Below, piece after piece: positions 50,298 to 59,421 of a stretch of 64,000 nucleotides of DNA. The stretch comes from Arthrobacter ipis (GTDB lineage: Bacteria > Actinomycetota > Actinomycetes > Actinomycetales > Micrococcaceae), in the NCBI RefSeq assembly GCF_014694315.1, contig NZ_JAAOXD010000001.1, forward strand, positions 716,652 to 780,651. The letters run 5' to 3'. Below the pieces are notes generated by a model, which saw only the letters and a program-made list of their open reading frames with translations, ran no database searches and was not told the DNA's origin. Each line of letters opens with the position of its first letter. Position 1 is the first letter of the stretch. The position numbers and the translations under genes are program-made.

Positions 50298-51593
50298 TCA
50301 GGCCAACGCGTCTATGGCTTCCTGCAGCACCGGAGCCAGCCGCCGCACGCCCTCGGCGATGGCCTCCGGCGGAACGGCGCTGAAAGCAAGGCGGAGTTTG
50401 TTCGACGGGGCGTCCGAGTGAGTGAAGGCTGCGCCGGGAATGAAGACGACGCCGGCATCAATCGCCTTGCGGAGGAGGGGGTACGTGTCTACGCCCTCGG
50501 GCAGCGTCACCCAGACGAAGAATCCGCCCTGCGGCCGGGTCCAGCTGAGCCCTTCGGGCATGTGTTTCTCCAAAGCCGTGAGCATCGCGTGGCACCGCTC
50601 GGCATACAGCCCGCGGTACGTCTCGATCTGGCCCGTCCAGTCGTAGTCCCGGAGGTAGGCCGAGACCAGCATCTGGTTCAGTGTGGGCGGGCAGAGTGTC
50701 ACTGCCTCGGAGGCCAGGTAGTAACGGCGCTGCAGGTGGGCCGGAACCAGGGCCCAGCCGATGCGCAGTCCCGGGGCAAAGATCTTCGAAAACGATCCCA
50801 TGTAGATGACGTCGTCAGGGTTTTCTGCGCGCAGCGGGGCCAGCGGCTTGCCGTCGAACCTCAGCAGGCCGTAAGGGTTGTCCTCCAGCACCAAAATGTT
50901 GGCGCGGCGGCAGATGTCCACGATCTGCTGCCGGCGCTCCTGGGCCAGCGTGATGCCCGACGGGTTGTTGAAGTTGGGGATGGTGTAGAGGAACTTGATA
51001 TTTTTCCCGGCGGTCTGGAGCGCCGCGATCCTGGCCTCGAGAAGATCAGGCACCAGGCCGTCGTCGTCCATGGGCACAGCCTCCACCTGGACCTGGTACG
51101 CCTCGAAGGTGTTCAGCGCCCCCACATAGGTGGGTTCCTCCACCAGGGCCACGTCGCCAGGGTCGCAGAACACCTTGGTGGCCACGTCCTGGGCGGACTG
51201 CGAACCCGCGGTGATCACCACGTTCTCCGGCCGGGCGTCCAGGATGCCTTCGGCGGCCATGACTTCGCAGATCTGCGTGCGCAGTTCCTCAGTTCCCTGG
51301 CCCCCGCCGTATTGCAGCGCCGTGAGGCCGTCCTCGGCGATGATCCGCGCGGCCGTCTTGGCAAGCTTCTCGAGGGGCAGGGACTGCAGATAGGGGCTGC
51401 CGCCGGCCAGCGAGACCAGCCCCGGCCGCATGGAGATGTCGAAGACATCCCGGACCGCCGACTGCTTGATGTTCGCGGCGCGCTCGGAGAAGAGTTCGTC
51501 GTGGCGGTGGGCTGACGTCGCGGCCCGCTCGATGGCGTCGATGGCTTCGGGGGGAAGGACGGCTGCGGCGGCGTCGAGTGTCTCGTGGGTCAC
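50298..51593 (-). CDS. PLP-dependent aminotransferase (2-aminoadipate/LysN type)
   Basis: A 431-residue class I aminotransferase. FDISMRPGLVSLAGGSPYLQSLP, ALQYGGGQGTEELRTQICEVM, VITAGSQSAQDVATKVF, ILVLEDNPYGLLRFDG and IYMGSFSKIFAPGLRIGW with the PLP lysine match the LysN/ARO8-like subgroup, active on 2-aminoadipate, aromatic or branched-chain amino acids. The GTG at 51593 (MTHETLD) is taken as the start, because the longer version from 51647 reads through promoter-like sequence. TACTCT lies six bases before it, so the transcript may be leaderless. Confidence 0.82.
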   Translation of the reverse strand: MTHETLDAAAAVLPPEAIDAIERAATSAHRHDELFSERAANIKQSAVRDVFDISMRPGLVSLAGGSPYLQSLPLEKLAKTAARIIAEDGLTALQYGGGQGTEELRTQICEVMAAEGILDARPENVVITAGSQSAQDVATKVFCDPGDVALVEEPTYVGALNTFEAYQVQVEAVPMDDDGLVPDLLEARIAALQTAGKNIKFLYTIPNFNNPSGITLAQERRQQIVDICRRANILVLEDNPYGLLRFDGKPLAPLRAENPDDVIYMGSFSKIFAPGLRIGWALVPAHLQRRYYLASEAVTLCPPTLNQMLVSAYLRDYDWTGQIETYRGLYAERCHAMLTALEKHMPEGLSWTRPQGGFFVWVTLPEGVDTYPLLRKAIDAGVVFIPGAAFTHSDAPSNKLRLAFSAVPPEAIAEGVRRLAPVLQEAIDALA

Positions 51594-51716
51594 AGTCCCA
51601 GAGTACAGCCATACGTTGCTGGTTAGGCAACAGCTGTTGACCAGCATTTTGAGGGATTCGGAACTGGGGCCGCGGGGCGCCTTTACCTCCGGCGGACCAG
51701 GGCATGGAATGGAGCC

Positions 51717-52589
51717 ATGACGTCACTCGAGCCCCAGCACGCATCGTCCCAGGCCGCCAAGGCCGACGCCTTCCGCCAGCTGCATGGGGGCGGTGCTGTT
51801 CCGCTGGTGCTCGTGAACGTGTGGGATGCCGCGTCGGCCCGGCTTGTGGAGAAGGCCGGGGCGCGGGCCATTGCCACCTCGAGTTCGGCCATCTCCTGGA
51901 GCCTGGGGTACCCCGATGGCAGCCACGTGCCGCCGGGCCTGGCGTTCGACGCGCTCCGCAGGATCACCGCGGCCACGAGTCTCCCGGTCACGGCGGATAT
52001 CGAAGCCGGGTATGCGGGTGCGGACGGCGCTTTCGACGACGGGCTGCTCCGGCAGACCGTCACGGCGGTGCTGGAGGCCGGCGCTGTGGGCGTGAACATC
52101 GAAGACTCGGGCGGGATGCGTCTCACTGACGCCGATGAGCAGGCCCGCCGGATCAGTCTGGTCCGCAGCATCGCGGCCGGGTCCGGCGTGAACCTGTTCA
52201 TCAATGCCCGGACGGACACGTACCTTTCCGGGCAGTTCGGGGACGCGGCGTTCGAGGAAACGCTGGAGCGGGCCAAACGCTGTCTTGCCGCAGGGGCCGA
52301 CGGAATCTTCGTTCCCGGAGTGACGGACCTCCACATCCTGCATGAGCTCAGCAGGCGGATACCGGCGCCTGTGAATGCACTTGCCGGCCTGGGATCGGCG
52401 TCGGTCGGCGAACTGCACGACGCCGGTGTGCGGCGGGTCAGCATCGGCGGCAATGCTGCGAAGGCGGCGTACGCAACGGTCTCCCGGGTGGCCGCCGAAA
52501 TTCTGGGCGACGGCAACTGGTCGGAACTCGCCGGTTCGCCGAGCCACAGTGACATGGACGCGCTGTTCTCGCGGCAAAACGAGGGCTAG
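51717..52589 (+). CDS. Isocitrate lyase/PEP mutase-family protein
   Basis: A 290-residue TIM barrel. LVNVWDAASARLVEKAGARAIATSS opens the barrel, ADIEAGYAGADGAF holds the Mg-binding acids, and VGVNIEDSGG and INARTDTYL complete the active site. It lacks the KKCGH loop of isocitrate lyase, so it resembles oxaloacetate/2-methylisocitrate-type or carboxyphosphonoenolpyruvate-type lyases of unknown substrate. GGAG lies just before the ATG. Confidence 0.83.
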   Translation: MTSLEPQHASSQAAKADAFRQLHGGGAVPLVLVNVWDAASARLVEKAGARAIATSSSAISWSLGYPDGSHVPPGLAFDALRRITAATSLPVTADIEAGYAGADGAFDDGLLRQTVTAVLEAGAVGVNIEDSGGMRLTDADEQARRISLVRSIAAGSGVNLFINARTDTYLSGQFGDAAFEETLERAKRCLAAGADGIFVPGVTDLHILHELSRRIPAPVNALAGLGSASVGELHDAGVRRVSIGGNAAKAAYATVSRVAAEILGDGNWSELAGSPSHSDMDALFSRQNEG

Positions 52590-53545
52590 CGGAGGCCGAG
52601 AACTTCGGCCAGCGGCACGCCGTTGACGTAGATTTCCGCCCGGACGGCACCCACGGCCGTGACGGCTGTATGGGTGAGCTGTGCCTCGATCCGGGGAAGA
52701 TCGCAGACGCCGCCCGGCTGCACTGCGCCGGTGAGGTTCACCACCACGGTGGTGCCGTCGAGGTAGCCGGACACGTACTGGAGAGAGGATGCTGCCAGCG
52801 CGTTGTACAGACCGCTCGCGGGCGGTGCGCCCGGGCCGGACAGCAGCCTGCTCATGGCGGCCTGCAGTGGCTCGCTGACGGATGAGTCGGCCTGGTGCAC
52901 GGCCACCAGGCTGTCGTTGCAGCCGAAGCGCACGCCGGACGCGCCCCCGTCGTCGAGTGCGACGTAGTAAACCGCAGTGCCGGCGCCTGCGGCCGCGCCG
53001 ATGCCAGTCCCCGGCGTGGTGGAACCGGGTGCCGTGGAACCGGATGTGGGGTCAGCGGCAGCCGGGCCGGCCGCAGCCCCCGAGGCAGTCGCAGGCTGCT
53101 GTCCGGAGCCCGGCAGCTGTGCCTGGGTGTCAGGACCGGCGTCCGGGCCGGCGACGCCGGCGGACGGAAGCCCGCCCGGCCCTGATCTGCCGCCAGCTTG
53201 TCCGCCGGTGTTCGATTCTCCGGATGGAGCAGCCGAAGGGGCCGGAGGAGCGGTTTCGGAAACCCCGGCAGCTGCTCCCGGACCTGTTGCGCCGGCACCA
53301 GCGGTACCCTGGCCGGAGGCTCCAAGCCCGGGCGCCGCGCCGGATTGGGAGGCGGCGGGCGCGCCGGCCTCCTCGGGCGGGCTCGCCGGAGGAGCCGGGC
53401 GGGGTTCGGGTGCCGCGGCGGGGGCAGGGCCGGCGTCGTAAGCATTTTGCTGGAGCGGGGTGCAGCCGCCGAGCCACAAGGGCAGCGAAAGACAGAAGGC
53501 GGCGACCGCCGTCGTCAGCGGTCTGACTCCCCAGCTTGACTTCAT
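52586..53545 (-). CDS. Lipoprotein with GerMN domain
   Basis: A 319-residue exported lipoprotein. The signal peptide MKSSWGVRPLTTAVAAFCLSLPLWLGGC ends in a lipobox LGGC. A long Ala/Pro/Gly/Ser-rich linker (about 30-195) follows, and a C-terminal GerMN domain (about 200-319: TAVYYVALDDG, LLSGPGAPPASGLYNAL, GTTVVVNLTGAV, VTAVGAVRAEIYVNG). GerMN domains occur in surface lipoproteins that may bind peptidoglycan or partner proteins. The start is the ATG at 53545; the longer frame to 53587 adds no signal features. It overlaps the convergent lyase by four bases. Confidence 0.82.
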   Translation of the reverse strand: MKSSWGVRPLTTAVAAFCLSLPLWLGGCTPLQQNAYDAGPAPAAAPEPRPAPPASPPEEAGAPAASQSGAAPGLGASGQGTAGAGATGPGAAAGVSETAPPAPSAAPSGESNTGGQAGGRSGPGGLPSAGVAGPDAGPDTQAQLPGSGQQPATASGAAAGPAAADPTSGSTAPGSTTPGTGIGAAAGAGTAVYYVALDDGGASGVRFGCNDSLVAVHQADSSVSEPLQAAMSRLLSGPGAPPASGLYNALAASSLQYVSGYLDGTTVVVNLTGAVQPGGVCDLPRIEAQLTHTAVTAVGAVRAEIYVNGVPLAEVLGLR

Positions 53546-53709
53546 GACTGCACCGCACTCCCTGCCCCGGCACGTCCCGTACATCAACGTTACGGCGGGG
53601 CGGAGGGCCGGGGAACGGTGCCCGGGTGTCAGTTTGGCGGCAGCTCAGTCACGGATTGGTTGCAGCCGCTCGCGGCCGCCCGGTCAGCGCGCCGGGGCCG
53701 GGAACGGCG

Positions 53710-53742
53710 CACGCCCCCGGCTGCTGGTGGGCCGGGGGCGTG
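53710..53742. terminator. Hairpin downstream of the FMN reductase gene
   Basis: CACGCCCCCGGC (53710-53721) pairs with GCCGGGGGCGTG (53731-53742), a 12-bp stem 17 bases beyond the stop of the gene at 53759. Confidence 0.6.
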
Positions 53743-53758
53743 TAAAGGGCGGACGTGC

Positions 53759-54325
53759 CTAGGCGGCTGCGCCGGCGGGCTCGACGGCGGCAAAGGCAAC
53801 GAAGAGTTCCTTGATCTGCTCAACGACCTCGGCGTCGTCCTTCGGGTGGGTTTCGGCGAAGCGGACCATGGAGCCGGGGACGGCGAGCTTGGCATCCTCC
53901 AGGACGCGGGCGCCGGCAATGCCAACGGCCTTGCGGGCCTCGTCCTGGGCCCAGACGCCGCCGAACTGGCCAAAGGCGGTGCCGACGACGGCGGTGGGCT
54001 TGCCGGCGAGGGCGCCGGCGCCGTAGGGGCGGGACAGCCAGTCGATGGCGTTCTTCAGGGAGGCGGGCATGGTGCCGTTGTGCTCGGGGGTGACCAGCAG
54101 CAGGGCATCAGCCTGGCCGGCTGCCTCGCGCAGGGCGGCGGCGGCGGCCGGAACCTGGCCCTCGACGTCGATGTCCTCGTTGTAGAAGGGGATGTTGCCC
54201 AGGCTCTCGTGGATTACGATCTCGAGGCCTTCCGGGGCGTTCAGCTGGATGGCTTCGGCAAGCTTGCGGTTGTGGGAGTCGGCGCGCAGGCTTCCCACCA
54301 GGGCGAGTACGGTGCTCTTGGACAT
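53759..54325 (-). CDS. NADPH-dependent FMN reductase
   Basis: A 188-residue flavodoxin-like reductase. The FMN phosphate loop is VGSLRADSHNRKLAEA (10-25), LLLVTPEHNGTMPASLKNAIDWLS (about 78-102) is the family signature, and PTAVVGTAFGQFGGVWAQ follows. It reduces FMN, quinones or azo compounds. It is divergent from a TetR regulator with an operator-like palindrome between, as in many oxidative or electrophile stress modules. Confidence 0.9.
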   Translation of the reverse strand: MSKSTVLALVGSLRADSHNRKLAEAIQLNAPEGLEIVIHESLGNIPFYNEDIDVEGQVPAAAAALREAAGQADALLLVTPEHNGTMPASLKNAIDWLSRPYGAGALAGKPTAVVGTAFGQFGGVWAQDEARKAVGIAGARVLEDAKLAVPGSMVRFAETHPKDDAEVVEQIKELFVAFAAVEPAGAAA

Positions 54326-54406
54326 GTGAACTCCTTTAGGTCTTGCCCCGGAACGCTCCGAGGCGAATGGTTCTTGGAGGCGTTTGGTGCCTTCATCCAG
54401 ACTAAA

Positions 54407-54428
54407 CGGACTGCGGTCCGGATATTAT
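54407..54428. promoter_or_regulatory. TetR operator and -10 between the FMN reductase and tetR genes
   Basis: CGGACTGCGGTCCG (54407-54420) has perfect 5-bp arms, and TATTAT (54423-54428) is a good -10 for the TetR gene 13 bases before its ATG. On the other strand TAGTCT lies immediately beside the palindrome, so one bound protein could block both promoters. Confidence 0.6.
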
Positions 54429-54441
54429 TCCCGGGTCTAGA

Positions 54442-55089
54442 ATGCTTGGTGTGAGCCTCATCCCAATCCGTCCCGGATCTTCTCCCGGATCCTCGTCCGG
54501 CTCCGCGTCCGGGGCCGGAGCGGAACGCAGCGATGCTGCCCGGAACCGGGAGCTGCTCCTGTGCGCTGCCCGGCAGCTCGTGGAGGAATGCGGTGCCGAC
54601 GGCGTGACCATGGGCAAGCTGGCGGAGCGTGCAGGTGTGGGCAAGGGAACCGTGTTCCGGCGCTTCGGCAGCCGGGCCGGCCTGATGATGACCCTGCTCA
54701 GCGACGCCGAGGCCGAGTTCCAGGGCCGCTTCATGTTCGGGCCGCCGCCGCTTGGCCCCGGGGCGCCACCACTGGACCGGCTGATCGCCTTCGGTGCCGA
54801 ACGCATCCGGTACGTCATGGAGTACGGCGAGCTCGCGCGGGCCGCAGAAGCGTCCCTGCACAACAGGTTTGAGGCGCCCGCTGCAGTGCTGTGGCACCGC
54901 CACATCGAGCACCTGCTGCGTTCGGCAAGCTTCAACGCTGACCCGTGGCTCATGGCCATGTCCCTCAGCGCAACCCTCGAACCCGAACGGTTGCTGCACG
55001 CGGTCCGCGTGCAGCACGTTTCGCCAGGGCGGCTGGAGGAGTCCTGGCGTGAGCTGGTCATCCGCGTCGTCGGAAAAGTGGAGGACTGA
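54442..55089 (+). CDS. TetR-family regulator
   Basis: A 215-residue TetR protein. After a Ser/Gly-rich leader of about 25 residues, the DNA-binding domain reads RNRELLLCAARQLVEECGADGVTMGKLAERAGVGKGTVFRRFGSRAGLM. The C-terminal ligand domain is unassigned. It probably controls itself and the divergent FMN reductase. A GTG at 54453 with the same frame is an alternative start. Confidence 0.85.
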   Translation: MLGVSLIPIRPGSSPGSSSGSASGAGAERSDAARNRELLLCAARQLVEECGADGVTMGKLAERAGVGKGTVFRRFGSRAGLMMTLLSDAEAEFQGRFMFGPPPLGPGAPPLDRLIAFGAERIRYVMEYGELARAAEASLHNRFEAPAAVLWHRHIEHLLRSASFNADPWLMAMSLSATLEPERLLHAVRVQHVSPGRLEESWRELVIRVVGKVED

Positions 55090-55160
55090 AGCCCTGACGG
55101 CCGGATGCCTTCCGGCTGAACCGGCTGAAGCGGGACCGGACCAGGGGGTAGCGTGGCACC

Positions 55161-56228
55161 ATGAGCACCGATTCCTCCACGCCCTCCGCTCCCATCCGGA
55201 CCGCCGTAGTGGGCTTTGGCCTGTCCGGCAGGGTCTTCCATGCGCCGCTGGTCGCGGCGGACCCCGGCTACTCGCTGGACGTCATCGCCACCTCTGACCC
55301 CGGCCGGCAGGCGGCCGCCGTCGAGCAGTATGCAGGCGTGCGAACAGTGCCCGACGGCGACGCGGTCCTTGCGCTGGCCGCTGACCTTGACTTGGTGGTG
55401 CTGGGGACGCCGCCGGCCACCCACTACCCGCTGGCCAAGGCCGCGCTCGAGGCCGGGCTCGACGTCGTCGTCGACAAGCCGTTCGCCGTGACGAGCGGCC
55501 AGGGGCAGGAGCTGATCGCGCTCGCAGAGCGGTTGGGGCGGGTGCTGACGGTGTTCCAGAACCGGCGCTGGGACGGGGATTACCTCACGGTCAAGGCACT
55601 GCTGGAGCGCGGCGTGCTGGGCGAGGTCACGCGGTTCGAATCACGGTTTGAACGGTGGTCGCCCGAGGTTGCCAAGGCATGGAAAGCCGAGGCCACGGCG
55701 GCTGACGGCGGCGGCGTCCTGTTCGACCTCGGCACCCACCTACTGGACCAGGCGCTGCAGCTTTTCGGCCCGGGCGAGGTGGTCCATGCCGAGCTCCTGG
55801 CCCGGCGCCCTGGCGAAAAGACGGACGATGACTGCTTCGTGATCGTGCGCCACCAGAACGGCGTGCTCAGCCACCACTGGATGAACATGCTCTGCGCCCA
55901 GCAGGGTCCGCGCTACCGGGTCCTCGCGACCGGCGGCGGCTACACCAAGCACGGTGTGGATCCGCAGGAGCCGTACATCGTCGCCGGCGGCAGCCCGCTG
56001 GATGCGGAGTACGGCGTGGAGGCCGCCGAATGGGCCGGGCAGCTGGGTCGCGACGGCCACCTGGACCGGCTGCCGACCGAACGCGGGAACTACCCGGAGT
56101 TCTACCGCATCCTCGCAGCCAAGATCTCCGACGGCGGCACCGCCTCGTCATTGCCGGTGCCAGTAGACCCGGCCGGCCCCGTCGAGGTTCTGAAATTAAT
56201 TGAAAAGGCCCGCGAGCTGGCTCGTTGA
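55161..56228 (+). CDS. Gfo/Idh/MocA-family oxidoreductase
   Basis: A 355-residue NAD(P)-dependent sugar or cyclitol dehydrogenase. AVVGFGLSGRVFHAPLVAAD is the Rossmann start, LDVVVDKPFAVTSGQG the conserved EKP-type motif (here DKP), and GGGVLFDLGTHLLDQALQLFG the active-site histidine segment. The YdgJ-like subgroup starts with the same FGLSGRVFHAP sequence. Substrate unknown. Confidence 0.9.
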   Translation: MSTDSSTPSAPIRTAVVGFGLSGRVFHAPLVAADPGYSLDVIATSDPGRQAAAVEQYAGVRTVPDGDAVLALAADLDLVVLGTPPATHYPLAKAALEAGLDVVVDKPFAVTSGQGQELIALAERLGRVLTVFQNRRWDGDYLTVKALLERGVLGEVTRFESRFERWSPEVAKAWKAEATAADGGGVLFDLGTHLLDQALQLFGPGEVVHAELLARRPGEKTDDDCFVIVRHQNGVLSHHWMNMLCAQQGPRYRVLATGGGYTKHGVDPQEPYIVAGGSPLDAEYGVEAAEWAGQLGRDGHLDRLPTERGNYPEFYRILAAKISDGGTASSLPVPVDPAGPVEVLKLIEKARELAR

Positions 56229-56239
56229 GCTATAAACGG

Positions 56240-56366
56240 CTGAACGGCAGCCATCCGGAAGCGTGCTCCCCACCGGCGCCCTAACCTCGCAAGCTCGGCC
56301 AGGGAACCCTGCTGGCGTGGGCCCAAGCGACGAAGGAGCAGCACGCGGAGGATGACTGCCGTTCAG
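56240..56366. repeat. Dispersed intergenic hairpin repeat, copy A
   Basis: Outer arms 56240-56256 and 56350-56366 pair at 16 of 17 positions. Inside, GCGTGCTCC (56261-56269) pairs with GGAGCAGCACGC with a small bulge. The core 56266-56325, containing CTCGCAAGCTCGGCCAGGG and GGCGTGGGCCCA, recurs inverted at 58959-59017. It fills the gap between the convergent oxidoreductase and ald genes. Confidence 0.75.
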
Positions 56367-56379
56367 GACGGCGTAAGGA

Positions 56380-57498
56380 CTACGCGGAGACCAGCTCGTG
56401 CCAGTCCGCCACCAGGGGCAGGTCGTGTGCCTCGGAGACGGAGTGGTGCGCCACGTGGCCTGCGGCGATGTTCAGGCCGGCTGCGAGTGCGGGATCCTTC
56501 TCGAAGGCGGCCTTGACGCCGAGGTTTGCCAGGGCCACGCCGTAGCGGAGCGTGACGTTGGTCAGCGCGTAGGTGGAGGTGTTCGGGACGGCGCCGGGCA
56601 TGTTGGCCACGCAGTAGAAGATCGTGTTGTGGACCTTGTACGTGGGTTCCTGGTGCGTGGTGGGGTGCGTGTCCTCGAAGCAGCCACCCTGGTCCACCGC
56701 GATGTCCACGAGAACCGAGCCGGGCTTCATGCGCGCCACGAGTTCGTTGGTCACCAGCTTGGGGGCTTTCGCGCCGGGGATGAGCACGGAGCCGATCACG
56801 AGGTCGGCGTCCACCACGCACTTCTCGATCTCGTACTTGTTGGAGGCGACGGTCTTGAGCCGGCCCTGGTACTGGGCGTCGAGTTCGCGCAGCCGGTTGA
56901 TGTTGATGTCCAGGATGGTGACGTCGGCGCCGAGGCCCAGGGCCATGGCGGCTGCGTTGGTACCAGCGACGCCTGCGCCGAGGACCACGACTTTGGCGGG
57001 GCGGACGCCTGGGACGCCGCCGAGCAGCACGCCCTTGCCGCCGGCGGGTGCCATCAGGGACGTCGCACCGACCTGGACGGACAGCCGGCCGGCCACCTCG
57101 GACATGGGCGCGAGCAGGGGCAGGGTGCGGCCTTCCTGGACGGTCTCGTAAGCGATGGCGGTGACGCCGGAGTTGATGAGCTCCTGGGTCAGTTCGGGCT
57201 CGGCAGCCAGGTGCAGGTAGGTGAAGAGGATCAGGCCCTTGCGGAAGCGGTGGTACTCGGCCTTGATCGGTTCCTTGACCTTCATCACCATGTCCGCCCG
57301 GGACCAGACCTCGTCGGCGTCGGCGACGATTTCTGCGCCAGCGATGGCGTACTCCTCGTCAGTGATGCCGGAACCCAGGCCCGCACCGCGCTCCACCAGG
57401 ACCGTGTGGCCGTGGGTGCGGAATTCGTGAACCCCGGCAGCCGTGATGGCGACGCGGAATTCGTTGTTCTTGATCTCTTTGGGGACACCGATGATCAT
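56380..57498 (-). CDS. ald: Alanine dehydrogenase
   Basis: A 372-residue NAD-dependent enzyme interconverting L-alanine and pyruvate plus ammonia. [19 protein letters not shown] is typical, K75 in VKEP and H96 in FTYLHLA match the catalytic pair known in mycobacterial Ald, and [20 protein letters not shown] binds [22 protein letters not shown] is also diagnostic. It is divergent from a PucR-type regulator, the arrangement of ald and adeR. The start is the ATG at 57498. Confidence 0.95.
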   Translation of the reverse strand: MIIGVPKEIKNNEFRVAITAAGVHEFRTHGHTVLVERGAGLGSGITDEEYAIAGAEIVADADEVWSRADMVMKVKEPIKAEYHRFRKGLILFTYLHLAAEPELTQELINSGVTAIAYETVQEGRTLPLLAPMSEVAGRLSVQVGATSLMAPAGGKGVLLGGVPGVRPAKVVVLGAGVAGTNAAAMALGLGADVTILDININRLRELDAQYQGRLKTVASNKYEIEKCVVDADLVIGSVLIPGAKAPKLVTNELVARMKPGSVLVDIAVDQGGCFEDTHPTTHQEPTYKVHNTIFYCVANMPGAVPNTSTYALTNVTLRYGVALANLGVKAAFEKDPALAAGLNIAAGHVAHHSVSEAHDLPLVADWHELVSA

Positions 57499-57732
57499 TT
57501 TTTGGGCTCCAGATTCGATGGCTGCAAGGCCGGAATGTGTGGGGAATGTTGTGATTCCAGAATAGATCCGGCTGTGAGGCGCACTACAGGAGGCGGCCGC
57601 CCCGTCCGGCGCCAAACCGCTTGTTTCCGGGGTTTTCCAGAACGGGAGCTCGACTGATGTCGACCGCCGGGGCGTCAGGTGTCGCCTAGTGTCCGTTCGC
57701 TCACGGCGCCTGGCGGGACGTAGTCTGTCAAC

Positions 57733-58950
57733 ATGCAGCAGGATGTGGAACAGCTCGTGGAACGTGTGGCACTAAAACTGGGCCGCGGGCTTTCCCTGGA
57801 GGATCTCGACGGTTTGCTGCTCGCATACAGCTCCAACCAGTCGCACGCGGACCGGGTCCGCGTTAACTTCCTGCTCAGCAAACGCGTGCCGCTGGACGTC
57901 AAAAACTGGCAGCTCTCGCACGGCATCGCCACTGCCGTGCGGCCGGTGGTGGTGCCCGCCAACGAGGAACTTGGAATGCTGGGGCGCGTCTGCGTCCCGC
58001 TGCTGGTCCGCGGGTTCCGGGTGGGTTATCTGTGGGTGCAGCTGGATGTGGATGATCAAAGTGCGACGGCGATCCTCGCCGAACTTCCCGGCGTCCGGGA
58101 CGAGTTGGACCTGCTGGCCGGACTGCTGCTGGATTCCAACACCGCGGAATCAGAGTTCCGGCGCAGCCGTGAACGGGAGTTCCTGGCCGCCTGTGCGGGG
58201 GAAGCCAATGCCGTTGCTGCGGTGGCGGGCTGGAAGGAAGTACAGGACCGCGGGCCCTGGCAGCTGGTGACGATCCTGGACGCGGACGGCTGGATGGCAG
58301 GCCCGGATCCCATCGCCTCCACGCTCATCCACCGCGCCGCGGCACTGCAGGCCACCATTGGCGTGGACGCTGTCCTGTTCAGTGCAGGCGCGGAGACCCA
58401 TTCAGTGGTCCTCTTCCGGGAATCCACAGGGCGCGCCAGCCAGGCGCAGGTTCTGGTGCACTACCAGCTGGAGCTCGCCAAGCGTTCCGGCAGGTCCGTG
58501 GAGCGGATCATCTTGGGAACCAGTGAGGGATTCGGCCGCGTCAAAGACTTGGCCGAGGCTTACCGGCAGTCGAAGGTTGCCGCCCTGGCCGCCGCCGTCG
58601 ATCCCCGGCTCGGTGAGCTGGTGGATTGCAGGGCCACGGGCGTCTACCAGCTCCTGGCCTCGGCCGGCGGCGGGGCCGGGGTCTGGAGCGATGCAAGCTC
58701 GGTGAATTTCCGGGCCCTTGAGGACCACGACCGGAACGGCGAGCTGCTGCCCGTGCTGGAACTGCTCTACGACAATGACGGGTCCGTCCAGGATGTTGCC
58801 GAAAAATTGCACCTGCACCGCAGCAGCATTTACAACCGGCTGGGCCGCATTCGTCAGCTGCTGGGCGTCGATCCGCTCAAGGGGATGGTGCGGCTGGAGC
58901 TGCACGCGGCCCTGAAGGCGCGGCGTTGGGCATCAAGGCCAAGGATCTGA
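57733..58950 (+). CDS. adeR: PucR-family regulator, probable ald activator
   Basis: A 405-residue regulator of the PucR/CdaR type. The C-terminal helix-turn-helix is [50 protein letters not shown]-like central region lies at about 170-290, and the N-terminal part shows [12 protein letters not shown]. In mycobacteria and corynebacteria AdeR-type proteins activate the adjacent ald in response to alanine. TAGTCT lies six bases before the ATG, which suggests a leaderless transcript. Confidence 0.8.
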   Translation: MQQDVEQLVERVALKLGRGLSLEDLDGLLLAYSSNQSHADRVRVNFLLSKRVPLDVKNWQLSHGIATAVRPVVVPANEELGMLGRVCVPLLVRGFRVGYLWVQLDVDDQSATAILAELPGVRDELDLLAGLLLDSNTAESEFRRSREREFLAACAGEANAVAAVAGWKEVQDRGPWQLVTILDADGWMAGPDPIASTLIHRAAALQATIGVDAVLFSAGAETHSVVLFRESTGRASQAQVLVHYQLELAKRSGRSVERIILGTSEGFGRVKDLAEAYRQSKVAALAAAVDPRLGELVDCRATGVYQLLASAGGGAGVWSDASSVNFRALEDHDRNGELLPVLELLYDNDGSVQDVAEKLHLHRSSIYNRLGRIRQLLGVDPLKGMVRLELHAALKARRWASRPRI

Positions 58951-58958
58951 GGCGGTGG

Positions 58959-59017
58959 TGGGCCCACGCCGCCAGGGTCCCTGGCCGAGCTTGCGAGGCG
59001 AGGGAGGTGGTGGGGAG
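58959..59017. repeat. Dispersed intergenic hairpin repeat, copy B (inverted)
   Basis: The reverse complement of 58959-59017 matches the core of copy A: CTCCCCACC, then CTCGCAAGCTCGGCCAGGG, CCCTG and GGCGTGGGCCCA in the same order and nearly the same spacing. Flanking GGTGGT and ACCACC extend the hairpin. It lies between two convergent genes, as does copy A. Confidence 0.75.
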
Positions 59018-59023
59018 AACCAC

Positions 59024-59302
59024 CTAGGCGGCGTTGCCTTCGCTGCTGGGCAGCTGCTCGGCGGGACGTTCCGTGGTCCGTTCCAGCGTGGCGCCGTCGG
59101 GGAGATGATGCTGCGGCAGTCCCTGGAGCTGGGTCCGGAACTTTGCGAGGCGGCTCTGGACGAACAGCGATACAGCCACATAGACCACGCAGCTGGAGGT
59201 AAAAACGGCGGTATTGTTCAGGCCCATGATGATTCCCAAGGCAGCCGCCACACCCATGGCGACGATGCCCGCCACGATGTGCAACCCCCTGAATCTCACC
59301 AC
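59024..59302 (-). CDS. Small hypothetical membrane protein
   Basis: A 92-residue protein with two hydrophobic helices (HIVAGIVAMGVAAALGIIMGL and VFTSSCVVYVAVSLFVQ) and a polar tail. No family is recognised. Its stop lies next to repeat copy B. Confidence 0.6.
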   Translation of the reverse strand: MVRFRGLHIVAGIVAMGVAAALGIIMGLNNTAVFTSSCVVYVAVSLFVQSRLAKFRTQLQGLPQHHLPDGATLERTTERPAEQLPSSEGNAA

Positions 59303-59421
59303 GAATAAAGAGTAACCCCGCGCGCCTGCCGGAAACCTAGGTTGCGGGGGATCGTTGCTTGATCCTTATCACCCCGTCATTTTGCGTGCAGGCCGGGACA
59401 TCTACTGCCCCACGGAGGACC

